From assembly GCF_000346465.2 (NCBI RefSeq), contig NC_034016.1, positions 13,594,969 through 13,658,968 of the forward strand: a DNA stretch of 64,000 nucleotides, in the 5' to 3' direction. The notes beneath the pieces are model-generated. The model was given only the letters and a program-made list of their open reading frames with translations, ran no database searches and was not told the DNA's origin. The translations under genes were made by a program, and so were the position numbers. Below are positions 1 to 9,498 of this stretch, in pieces (within the stretch, counting starts at the first letter, position 1; every line of letters begins with the position of its first letter). Origin of the DNA: Prunus persica (lineage: Eukaryota > Streptophyta > Magnoliopsida > Rosales > Rosaceae).

Positions 1-39
1 CACCTTTACTGCCAACTTTGGATAAACATATTGCTAAAG

Positions 40-215
40 AGTGGCTCAAATTGCAAGGCCTAGGTTAGAGTCTAATTGCTGACAATTTCTCTTGGTGGGT
101 CATCTGTAAAAACCAAAAAAAGGGCTTAGACTCCCCTCTGTAAGTCCTCAAAAAGGCCTTGGTATGCTCTGGCCCTACAATGGAGGAGGGAAGTCTTTCA
201 TAAAATTAAAAAAAG
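40..215 (+). mobile_element. tRNA-derived SINE, 5' part degraded
   Basis: The stretch contains GGCCTAGGTTAGAGTCTAAT, a decayed Pol III box B, then a body with 'cccctctgtaagtcctcaaa' and an A-rich end near 205-225. The same body occurs in reverse in the SINE at 21157-21801, where box A and box B are better preserved. The shared body between two independent loci supports a dispersed SINE family. The 5' limit is uncertain because box A is not clear here. Confidence 0.6.
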
Positions 216-1022
216 AAAGAAAAGAAATCGCTGATAATAAAACCTTTTATTTTGTATTTTGTATTTTTTTATTTTTAATGAACTGAAAACAAAACTTTCA
301 TGATTTGATAATCTATTCCTTTAGACAATTCTTTTTTACGCTAACCTCATAGTGAATCTTCAGCAAGCGGAAAGAATCAGAAAATTAATGTTGGGTTTCC
401 TGATTTTATTAGTGGATATGATTATATAGAATCAAGAAACATTTCTTGACCAAAAAGAAACAAGAAGACTTGGAAATTCTGATACGTATATTTAGTATCT
501 TTACTTTAACAAACTGGTGTATTGGATGGAGAGCTTTCTTTCTTCAAGTCTTGTTATCTTGGCTAGCTGCCCCTAAACCTAGCAAAGGTATTGACTGCGC
601 TGGTTGATATTTTTAGGGTTGCAAATAATATTTTCTGGGCAAGCAAACAGAGGTGAATATAAGTATTGAGTGCAGATTTCTTTTACCCTTCGTTTCGAGG
701 GTTAATTTTGAAGTTGTAACCGTACATATTGTCCCATGAGAAATCCTTATTAATTTGGTTTTGGATTCTTCTTTTGAATATTCTTGTTCTTAAAATGGGG
801 TTCAGTCAATGTAAACTGATTCAAAATTATATGGTTTCTCTTCATATTACTCTCTTTGTAGTTGTTTTTTCTTTACATCAAATTTGGTGCATGTAGTTAT
901 TTTTATGCATATCATTTTTTTTCTTGCATTCTGGAATTCATAAATCCGTGATATTATAAAACATGTACGATTGATAATCGATGCATCTAATGTTTGTCAG
1001 TTTGAAGGCCCTGCAATTGGAT
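216..1022. other. AT-rich upstream region of the RING gene
   Basis: No ORF or recognised repeat is supported. This is probably the promoter, leader or an upstream intron of the RING-finger gene starting at 1023. I cannot place a TATA box or transcription start with confidence. Confidence 0.4.
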
Positions 1023-1721
1023 ATGGAGATTGATGAAAACTCTTGTTCATCCATTGATGCCCGAGATGATCATGCTTGTGGTTTTAAATGCAACATATGC
1101 CTTGAAGTAGCTTATCAAGACCCAATTGTAACACCTTGTGGCCACCTTTACTGCTGGCCCTGTCTACATAGATGGCTTCGTGTTTGCTTATCCCAATCAA
1201 ATAAGCCCCGCTGCCCGGCTTGTACGGCTGTCATTAAGGAGAGGAAGATGATCCCTATCTATGGAATAAAATCAGATCGAAGATCTCCTTCTGTACTGCG
1301 CGGTATTAAATTTCCAAATAGGCCATCTCCATTTTCTTCATCTTTAATTGGACGAGCAGTTTGTCAGACCCTAAACGCCATTGCTTCAGCTTTCAATGCT
1401 TCGTTTTCTTCATCTTCAATTGGACGAGCAGTTCCTCAAACCCTAGAAGCCGTTGCTTCAGCTCTCAATACGGATCATTTTTCGAAGGTGTTCGAATTCA
1501 TGCCAATGGTGCTAGGTGGAATCGGAGTTGTTGTTCTCAGTGGGGGATATTTTTGGTGGCTTTCGAAACCGTTGGCTAGTACCAAACAAGTGTTGGATTC
1601 TGTTGAACAAGTGTGTGATTCTTGGGAAACATGTGATGGTAAAAGACTTGTGTGTGGTGGTTGGAAAAAAGTAAAAGCAATGTGTTCATTAGGGTTACGC
1701 GTTTTCTATTGTCTGATTTGA
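1023..1721 (+). CDS. RING-finger E3 ubiquitin ligase, RMA-like, membrane anchored
   Basis: Likely an E3 ubiquitin ligase of the plant RMA (RING with membrane anchor) type, acting at the ER membrane. It shows an N-terminal C3HC4 RING: CNIC, then CGHLYC, CLHRW and a closing CPAC pair, with all eight metal ligands in order. A hydrophobic segment (VLGGIGVVVLSGGYFWWL) follows near residue 165, as expected for the C-terminal anchor. The reading frame is open from 981, but the methionine at 1023 is the better start because MEIDENS resembles the acidic N-terminus of RMA proteins; this gives 232 aa. About 50 residues follow the membrane segment, a longer tail than I expect for RMA proteins. A 24-residue unit is duplicated between the RING and the anchor. 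A single exon is consistent with the family. Confidence 0.8.
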   Translation: MEIDENSCSSIDARDDHACGFKCNICLEVAYQDPIVTPCGHLYCWPCLHRWLRVCLSQSNKPRCPACTAVIKERKMIPIYGIKSDRRSPSVLRGIKFPNRPSPFSSSLIGRAVCQTLNAIASAFNASFSSSSIGRAVPQTLEAVASALNTDHFSKVFEFMPMVLGGIGVVVLSGGYFWWLSKPLASTKQVLDSVEQVCDSWETCDGKRLVCGGWKKVKAMCSLGLRVFYCLI

Positions 1722-1825
1722 ACCAAGTCTTATTTTGTAGTTGTTTGAAGAAGTGGGTCTGATATAACAACCTAGGTCATCTTTATCAGTTAAGTAAGCG
1801 GTGGACTCCTATGTTTCTTACTACT

Positions 1826-2202
1826 AGTTACTCATGCCTCTACAAGGCCGGCTATGAAGAGTTGAAATAAGAAATGCTTAATTTCAATTGTTTTTATTTT
1901 TATTTTTATTTTTATAAAGAGTTTCATACTAGTTGTAACTCATGCCTCTACAAGCCGGCTATGAAGAGTTGAAATAAGAAATGCTTAATTTCAATTGTTT
2001 TATTTTTATTTTTATTTTTATAAAGAGTTTCATACTAGTTGTAACTCATGCCTCTACAAGGCCGGCTATGAAGAGTTGAAATAAGAAATGCTTAATTTTA
2101 ATTGTTTTTTATTATTTATAAAGAGTTTCATACTAGTTGTAACTCATGCCTCTACAAGGCCGTCTATGAAGAGTTGAAATAAGAAATGCTTAATTTCAAT
2201 TG
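1826..2202. repeat. Four-unit tandem repeat, about 98-108 bp each
   Basis: The phrase ctcatgcctctacaagg recurs at 1831, 1939, 2045 and 2143, giving periods of 108, 106 and 98 bp. Each unit carries 'ctatgaagagttgaaataag' and ends in a T/A-rich run of variable length. The first unit begins about 100 bp after the RING gene stop codon, so the array may lie in its 3' UTR or just beyond. The last unit is interrupted by the LINE fragment at 2203. Confidence 0.85.
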
Positions 2203-3137
2203 TTTTTTTTAGAATGAGAATTTATTCATAGAACCAAAGATGTACAAAGAGCGACATTGATACAGGGGCCTCGTTAAAACCTTCCTATGACAACCTCAAG
2301 GGGACAAACCCCAGAGGAGAAAATCCACACATGTCATGAACTAACAAGAGAGTCCAATATAGGTCATTGGACCATTACAGTAAAAGAACAAATCAAAAAC
2401 GAAAACTAACACAAAGACTTTCGATGATAACTGCAACTAGAGACCGACATAGTAGACCAACATGAGAGGACCGCAAAAACCCCAAATAGTAAACCCACAT
2501 GAGAGGACCGCAGAACATCTCAACTGTCAAAAAAAGCCTTCTACAAGCAAAATCATAGTCACCCACACAAACTGCAAGGCATACCATAGTAGAAACCAGG
2601 GAACACAAAAATAACAGTAAAATGACCCTTGAGAAGCACTCCACTTGAACTCAAAACCAAACAAAGAAAACCTGCTATGACTAAGCATAGTTTTTCAATC
2701 AGCACAGAGTAGAGAAGAGCACCACATCTCAACAACTACCACCAGCGTCACTGCTGCTACCACTGTTGAAACAGAAACAAAACATCAGCCACCATGTATC
2801 ATAACTCTCGCAAGAAGAGATACAATCCAATGTCACTACTGCCGCCGCTGCGACAAAGACAGCACCAACTACCTAAAACACTGCAAAAAATAGACAAACA
2901 GACTTAGTTCCAAACGGATATAGATTATCTGGGGAGGAGAAGATGGGATAAAAGTATTGGTGAGTATTGTTTGACAAAAAGAAAGGGAAAACATAGGAGA
3001 AAAAGAAGGGGAGATGAAGAGAGAAAGGAGGAGGATGGTGGAGGGGAGGAGGGGCAGTGGCTACCTCCCCTCTAGCTTCCTTGCGGTTAGTTGTCGGCAA
3101 GGAGAATGGGGACCAGGGGTGCGGCTATGATTTTTTC
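2203..3137 (-). mobile_element. 5'-truncated LINE 3' end with target-site duplication
   Basis: Read on the minus strand, the sequence ends with the phrase 'ttttaacgaggcccctgt', then a poly-A tail (poly-T at 2203-2210 on +). The other LINE tails in this window at 22.8, 50.3 and 63.0 kb have the same 'ttttaatgaggcc'-type phrase. It is flanked by cttaatttcaattg (2189-2202) and cttaatttaaattg (3138-3151), a 14-bp target-site duplication with one mismatch. No long ORF survives. The insertion splits the fourth unit of the tandem array. Confidence 0.75.
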
Positions 3138-3229
3138 CTTAATTTAAATTGTTATTGTTAGGTGTTCCCCATAATTGATTTTCTTCTTGTTTTCCAACAT
3201 TTGACTGCAAGAAAACAAAACATGGGTAG

Positions 3230-3915
3230 TTTGCAATACGTACACCCATTAAGTGATTATTCGGATGCGAGAAGTTATTTGCAAACCAAAAGTTTGGCTC
3301 TGACTCTCAAAGTGAAGCGTTTTGTTGGGCATGAGATCAGAGTTGTCAAAAGCCTTATCATCCTTCTCTAACAATATTTCATCCGCATCACTATGTTCAT
3401 AAGCACTGTTTATAAATTCAGGGTCAGATGCTTCTTCCTTATCACTTTCCTCAACAAGTTCCTCAACACTTTCCTCATCAATTGAGTCTTCAAGCAGTTG
3501 CCCCTTCCTCACATTGCTCATTTACACTTGCCTCTTCCTTATTAAATTCCTCGACAATGTTTCTCACACACGGTCCCTTGATAGTGCTGTCAATGGAGTT
3601 ATATTAGATTGTTCCATGTACACCACCACCACTCTTGCATAACTGAGTGGCACCGTAGCACACCATTAGCTTATTATATGTGTTTATATCAACTACTTCA
3701 CCATTCTTTATCCCAAACCCATAGACTGTGTCATTATATCCAAGCATGTCAGTCATCTCCCACATCTCTAACATAGACATGTATTCCTCTACACACCCCA
3801 ATTCAAGTATCCAATAGCCCCCCACATAAGTCCACTTCTTTTGTTCAGACCATACTAGTGAGCCTTCATGATGCACTTCAAATGTGACAACCCCTTTGTC
3901 ATCTGCAAAACCCAA
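3230..3915 (-). pseudogene. MuDR-type transposase N-terminal fragment (PB1-like domain)
   Basis: Two minus-strand segments in order (3604-3915, then 3249-3521) resemble the N-terminus of plant MuDR transposases. The first has VTFEVHHEGSLVW ... YVGG ... LGYNDTVYGF, the PB1-like module. The second is a highly acidic stretch (SIDEESVEELVEESDKEEASD) ending in an LxPNKTLHFESQSQTF-type sequence. The zinc-finger and catalytic DDE parts are absent and the two pieces are out of frame, so this is a truncated remnant. Confidence 0.6.
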
Positions 3916-4574
3916 TATAATTAACAGTATACTTTATCAATTTCTCACAGTCATTATAAAGCTATGTTAACAACGAGTCAACAAACAAAAAGGAAAAAGC
4001 AGGGGACCAGACGTTGAAGGCTTCAAACCAATTTATTTAATTTCACCAATGGCAGCTCACTCGATACAACAAAACAAAAAGACAAACCTACCAATTTTTA
4101 ATTCCAGACACATGCTAAAGACAAGATTCGCGCTTAAATAAAGACAAGCACCTCCTAAAGGAATCATAGATGGAAAAGAAGAAGAGAGGGGCCACACTTA
4201 CTATAAAGGGGTTGAACATGGTTCTCTAATGCCTTCTTCAACTCATGAGGGGCTAAATTTAAATTTTTTTTCCTTTTAAAAAATGACTATTTGGGTTTTA
4301 CACAGACTTAAATTGTTTTTTCTCAAATTTTAAATCCGCAACTTTATTAAATTGTTTAAGAATGGTTTAAGTCTTTTTTTTTTAATGAAAAACTTTTCTT
4401 CATTTATCTTCTTAAATAACATCATAATTTAATTTTTTGAACAATTTAACCTTAAAAAAAAATTAAAATTCCATAAATTTAATTTAATTCCAAAAATAAA
4501 CACACAAAAGGAAGATTGAATTGCATGATTTAAAAAGTAAACAGACTCCTTTTTGAAGTTACTTGCATGATATA
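3916..4574. other. AT-rich non-coding sequence
   Basis: No ORF and no clear terminal repeats. The first 300 bp may be the 5' leader and end of the MuDR-like remnant. The rest consists of A/T runs. Confidence 0.35.
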
Positions 4575-4861
4575 TCTATATATATAAAGCAAAAGGCAGA
4601 GAATGGTGAAACATTCAAAATACCAAAAAATTCCCTTTATTAATTCAAACATTAAGAATTAAAATTATTAATTAAATGAGGATAATATGATAAATTCACA
4701 CATTTTCATATTAAAAAAATTAAAATTGAAAGAAAAATCAGATAATGAATCCTATTTTTATGGAACAAAACTACCCATTATCTTTTTAAATTCTAAAATA
4801 AATTTAATTTTTTTTTAAAAAAAGCCTCTCGCAGGCGCGGAAGCGTGTGCTGAGAGGCTAG
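4575..4861 (+). mobile_element. Small non-autonomous Helitron
   Basis: The element begins TCTATATATATAAAGC and ends with a hairpin (agcctctc ... gagaggct) followed by CTAG at 4858-4861. It sits between A (4574) and T (4862), the Helitron target rule, with no TSD. A second copy in the opposite orientation lies at 20715-20998. At 287 bp it has no coding capacity. Confidence 0.75.
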
Positions 4862-5334
4862 TATATATATATATATAAGGCATTTGAATTGCAACGGCCA
4901 ATTGACTAGAAGCAGACACGTGAGATGGGCAAGCAGATAAAGCCACCAGCACTGGGCCCAGTGCGGGCCCCACTGTTTTTCTGCTGCACATAGGCTATGC
5001 CTTTTTGTTGGTAGGCTCCACTGAATAATTTTGGGTCCATGCAATATTTGGACTGGTATTTAGGTCCAAATTTGGGTTTTTCCAAATTTTAGCCTCTTCA
5101 CTTTCTTGGGTTGGGAGAGGTTTTGGGCAATAATCTGGGATATTTTGGTTTTATGTCCTTAGGTTGGAGATGGCCTAAGAACTGTCATTATTCCATACAC
5201 CTTTGCAATATTCGCACTTTTTGACAAGCGTTATGCGCTCAGTCTTCATCTCTGTAACAAAGTGCCTCGTTTTTCGATTGAATTCAAAAACCCTAAATCC
5301 CCATTTCACTCATTTTTTAAATTTCAATTTGATG
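4862..5334. other. Non-coding region with a MITE-like end
   Basis: No gene seen. 'ggttggagatggcctaag' near 5163-5181 resembles the 3' terminus of common plant MITEs, but no partner end was found nearby. Confidence 0.3.
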
Positions 5335-5875
5335 TGAAAATGGGTTGGGCGAATAGGTTAGGGCTGGGCGGGGTCCACTATGCCACATCAGCCAGCAATC
5401 TAATGATGTGGTAGAAATTACCAAAAACCCTATGCCACGTTAGTGAATTTTACAGAGTTTTGGATGAACTTAACGGCAAGGGGCAAAGTAGGTCACGAAA
5501 CCTCAATCAAGGGATGAAAGTGGGTCATTTTGAGTTTTGAGGGGTAAATTGAGATTTGACCAAAGTTTCAAAAGGCATTGGTGCAATTAAGCCTAATAGT
5601 TTATTATTTTTTAATCCATGCTGCAGGTGGCCTCCACTTTGCCACATCACCCACTGAAATTGGTGAGTAAATGACCTAGGTGCACAAAATTACTAAAACA
5701 CCCCTACCACGTCATCAATCTTAATGGATTTTTGGATGGAGTTGAAGGTAAGGAACAATGTGGAACATCAAACCTTTCCCAAGGGGACAAAGTGGATACA
5801 CGTTGACTTTAAGGGGGTAAAGTGAGATTTGATCAATGTTTTTGGGGCACTGTAGCACTTAAGCCTAAATTTAAA
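5335..5875. repeat. Diverged direct duplication of a non-coding element
   Basis: Two consecutive segments (about 5365-5595 and 5625-5875) share an ordered set of phrases: 'ccacatca', 'gtcatcaat/gttagtgaat', 'ttttggatg', 'gggtaaa.tgagatttga', and a closing 'aattaagcctaa'/'cttaagcctaaa'. This style of sequence is common in dispersed plant elements. No ORF is present. Confidence 0.55.
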
Positions 5876-5878
5876 GTG

Positions 5879-6050
5879 TATAGCCTCGCGGCTATACTAT
5901 TAAAATATTTGTATTTATTTAAAGCGTATATCCACGTGGCTATATGCTTTAAATACTAATATATTTTTAAAGTATAGTTGTGCGGCTGCACTTTTAAAAT
6001 ATTTGTATATATTTGACGAATATAGCCACACGGCCATACTCTTTAAATCT
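5879..6050. repeat. Array of four palindromic hairpin cores, about 48-bp spacing
   Basis: Near-palindromic cores of the form TATAGCCxCGxGGCTATA are centred near 5888, 5936, 5983 and 6030. Each is flanked by AAAGT/ACTTT-type arms and separated by AT spacers (taaaatatttgtat and its reverse). The third and fourth cores are partly degraded. Confidence 0.75.
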
Positions 6051-6289
6051 TAATATATTTTAAAAGGATATGACAGAGTTTTTAGAACCAACATGCGTGT
6101 CCCTGAACAGATTTCGGGGTACATCATCTGGAATTAAATCCCTATCACAATTTAAAAAACAATCACACCTAGTTATGAAAGATTGTGATAGAAATTTAAT
6201 TTGTCTGAATATAAATCCAATCATAATAGGCAAGAGAAGTATAAGTTATCTTTGTTTTTTTATAACTTCAATTTATGAAAACAATCAAT

Positions 6290-7325
6290 TTGGTCATTGC
6301 CGTTAAATTTTTATAATTTCATTTATTTTTCCGTCTAAAAAGTTATGTGTCCTTCACGTAACTTGCTAGTTGATTTATTATTATTATTATTAAAAACTAA
6401 AATATTTTGAAAATAGAAAAAAAGAAAAAAAGAAAAAGGAGAAGGGAAATGGCTTGGGAAATGGTTTGGCAAAGCACAGTGCCCGGGAAGCCATTTCCCT
6501 TACCTCCTCCACCTTGAGGAGGTGGCTCCCAACGAGGTGGCTGCCAACGAGATTGTGGCAGGGGGGATGGGGATGGGATGGGTGGTTGGAGGAGGAAGAG
6601 GTGGGGATGTAGTCTTGACTGGTCACTCCAATTGGCTCCAGACGGTGCTTGCTGAACCAGAAGCTATCCTCTTTAAGTTTGTACCTATTACTTCTCTTTA
6701 ACTTGTATCTACGTTGTAAGTTCTCCACTCCCCAACCAATGGTTCTTAAGTTTTACAGTTAGGGTTCATAATCATTGTATAGCTTTCTAATTTGTTGGGA
6801 TTGTGGAAAATGAAGTTGAGAGATTGAGATTATTATAGCGATTTCTGATAAGAGAAAAAGGGATTCAACCTAACACCTTGCTCCAATGGAATTTGACTGT
6901 TAGGAAGGATTGGTGTTGTCTGGGATTGGTTTGAGTGATGGTTATTGTGCTCCTTAAATGGAATTTTGGGGAGGAAGAAGGGAAGAGAGGGGTGGTGGTT
7001 GGGGTTGGGGTTGGGTGGGGTGGGGATGGTGCCATGGTGGCAAGGGGAGGTGAGGATGGTTGGTGGGGGTGGCTGGGTTTCCCTTAATTTTTTTCTTTTT
7101 TTTTCTTTTTTTTTTTCTAAATATTTTAGTTTCTAGTATTAAAAAATAATTCAAATAGCAAGTCACATGATTTTTTAGACGAAAAGTGGATGAAATTAGA
7201 AAAATTTACGTCAAGGGCTAAATTGACTAGTTTTATAAATTCAAGTGTTAAATTAATTTACTTTTTTAGTTCGGGAGGTTAAGTTCGATTAAGGTCATAG
7301 TTTAGAGGATAAAACGGCACTTTAC
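6290..7325. repeat. Fold-back element with long imperfect inverted repeats
   Basis: The left arm (about 6290-6420: 'taatttcattta', 'cgtctaaaaa', 'aaaactaaaatattttg') is matched in reverse by the right arm (about 7105-7250: 'aaatattttagtttctag', 'ttttttagacg', 'gatgaaatta'). The right arm runs on to 'aaaacggcactttaccctg' near 7310-7330, a motif typical of plant DNA-transposon ends. The left terminus is not found. The interior is G/T-rich simple sequence and the ORFs there are not credible. Confidence 0.5.
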
Positions 7326-8720
7326 CCTGTAAAGATATGACTAAAGAGCCACTCAACCCAACCCAAACCACCATGCCCGATTTATTGAATCTTATCAGAG
7401 GGTCTTGTTTGTTCAATTTTACTTGTGTATTTCGGTTTATTTATAACTAGATCGGTTTGATGGTTACTTTGAGTCATCCCAGGCCTACCCAGGATTTTTC
7501 ATTGGGTTATGTGCATATGCATTTTTGATTTCATCGTTTTGTGTACTTTTGTATTTCAATTTGGGGCCCGGGAATTGGAACTTGCAATGTTTTCTTTGCG
7601 TACTCCTATTGCACAATTGTTAGTTCATCCTCTTGTATACTTTTTTATATGATTAAGAAGAGGGGGTTCAAACTTTGCGACGTTTTCGAATTTTGTATAA
7701 CTCCTATATGAACTTTTTTTTTTATAAATATTTTTGGTAATCTTTCTTCTACTTCTCATTATGCTTTATACTTGACACTTTAATGGTGGCAATTTATTTG
7801 TGTATGTGTGACTGGTTTTAATCCCTTTACTTATGTGGTTTAGTGTGTACCTATGGTGACTTGTGGATAGAGTGATGGGGGTTATTTAATATGACACTTC
7901 CATTTCCTATTTAGTACTTTTATTTTCCTCTATCTTCAATAATCTAGCTATTTGGGCATTATTATTTTGGTGACATATTGGACTAGTGAGAAACATAGGA
8001 TTACATAGACTATTTTTTTCATGTTCTTTTTTCTCACCGGTAATGTCATTTCTTTCTTTTTGTTTACCTCCCCAATGTAAGAGCTCTCTCTCTCTTTGTT
8101 TTTTTATTTATCTTTATTGGCGGAACAATAGAAAATATAAATTTATATTATAATAATTTTCAATAAAATTGTAATCATCAAATACAATAACAAATTTACG
8201 TGAACTTAATGTAAATCAACAAACACAAATAGAAATATTGGCAACTTTAGCGATTGAGGCTTGCAAGAATTGCAATGTCCTAAAAACAGATTTCGCTCCT
8301 TCCTTTGTGCTCGCAGTTTTATAGGCGTCTATCTCTCATGATTCAATAATCAATAATTCTAAATTGAAACACTTCAATTTAAGACTTTGGTGAACTAATT
8401 ATATATTTGTACTCTCAAAACACTTAGGAAGGAAACTTGAAGATTAATACTCTAACATAGCACGAGTGGGGAACACTCCTTATTTTGTAAAAAAGAGGGT
8501 GATGGGTTTATATAGAACCCAACAGATATCCACCAATAGACGCAACTTCTGAAAGCAAAAGATGCTTCTATATTTGATAACCGCATTCAACAAAGCAATT
8601 GCTTTTGGATGCTAACAAATAATATCAATTGCATTTGAAACAATGCAATTGTTCTAGCAAAATTGACTCTTGTATTTTTTAACTCAACCATAAATTTAAA
8701 TATTATAATATTCAATTAAT
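7326..8720. other. Unassigned sequence with a possible LTR-like segment
   Basis: No gene seen. The part from about 8110 to 8650, read on minus, has a TATA-like tctatataaaccca near 8510 followed by leader-like sequence, as in a Copia LTR. No paired LTR or TSD was found. CACTA-1 is inserted at its edge. Confidence 0.25.
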
Positions 8721-8723
8721 ATT

Positions 8724-9330
8724 CACTACTACATTTTACTCTTTGCGCGACGAATAACAAAACGTCGCGCAAAGTCTTATTTAGTCGCACTAATTTCAGC
8801 TCGACAAAAAATTCGTCGCGCGATAAAAAATTCGTCGCGCACATTCCGTCGCGCGAAGATCGTGAAGAAAGCCTTTGCGCGACGAGGCATAACCCTTCGT
8901 CGCGCAAAACTGTGCGACGGGTAAACCATCGTTGCACCAACGGTGTGGAGACGCAACAACTGTTCGTCGCATAAATATTTGCGCGACGACCAAGTATTCG
9001 GCGCACGTATATTTGCGCGACGACAGGAATAGCGCGACGAAACTTAATTCGTCGCGCAAAACTTGTTCGGAAGACGTATATGTTCGTCGCAGAACCATTC
9101 CCGCGATGAGAAAGTTTTCGTCGCTCATATCTTTGCGCGACGAAAATCTCTGTCGTCGCGCAGAACAAGTTGCGCGACGAAACATTTCGTCGCGCAAAAC
9201 GTGTTTGCAAGACGTATGTATTCGTCGCGCAAGAATTAAAAGTAATAAAAAAGTTGATTTTTTATTTTTTTTTGTTACATGTGGGTTTGCGCGACGAAAT
9301 GTTTTCCGTCGCGCAAAAATAATATTACAA
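8724..9330. repeat. CACTA-1 subterminal repeats, TNPA-gene side
   Basis: More than a dozen copies of TTTGCGCGACGAA or its reverse TTCGTCGCGCAAA are arranged as alternating dyads about 20-40 bp apart. In CACTA elements such arrays are the binding sites of TNPA-type proteins and are needed for transposition. ORFs over this stretch in three frames are by-products of the repeat. Confidence 0.9.
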
Positions 9331-9498
9331 TTTTTTTTAATTTTTTTTAATTTTTTTAATTTTTTAAAAATAAAATTGGTTTTTTTTTATTGATTAAACA
9401 ATGAAATTGCAATAAAAATAAATTAGAATAAAATTTTGTTATAAAATAAAATAAATGTATTACAAATAAAATAAATGTTTATGATGAAAATAAATACA

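Noticed and set aside
2393..2644. 83-codon minus ORF in the LINE fragment
   Set aside because: Hydrophobic but without any LINE domain; lies in the LINE 3' region where no protein is expected.
6390..6728. 112-codon minus ORF in the fold-back element
   Set aside because: Low-complexity, lies within inverted-repeat sequence, no domain.
8724..9330. CRISPR-like array
   Set aside because: Repeats are short, alternate in orientation, have irregular spacing and lie at CACTA ends; this is a eukaryotic genome.
8716..9393. Overlapping ORFs of 60-164 codons on both strands rich in ARRN, SSRK and ATN phrases
   Set aside because: They translate the GCGCGACGAA subterminal repeats; the same happens at 12553-13215 and 18964-19854. 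Open frames follow from the repeat composition.
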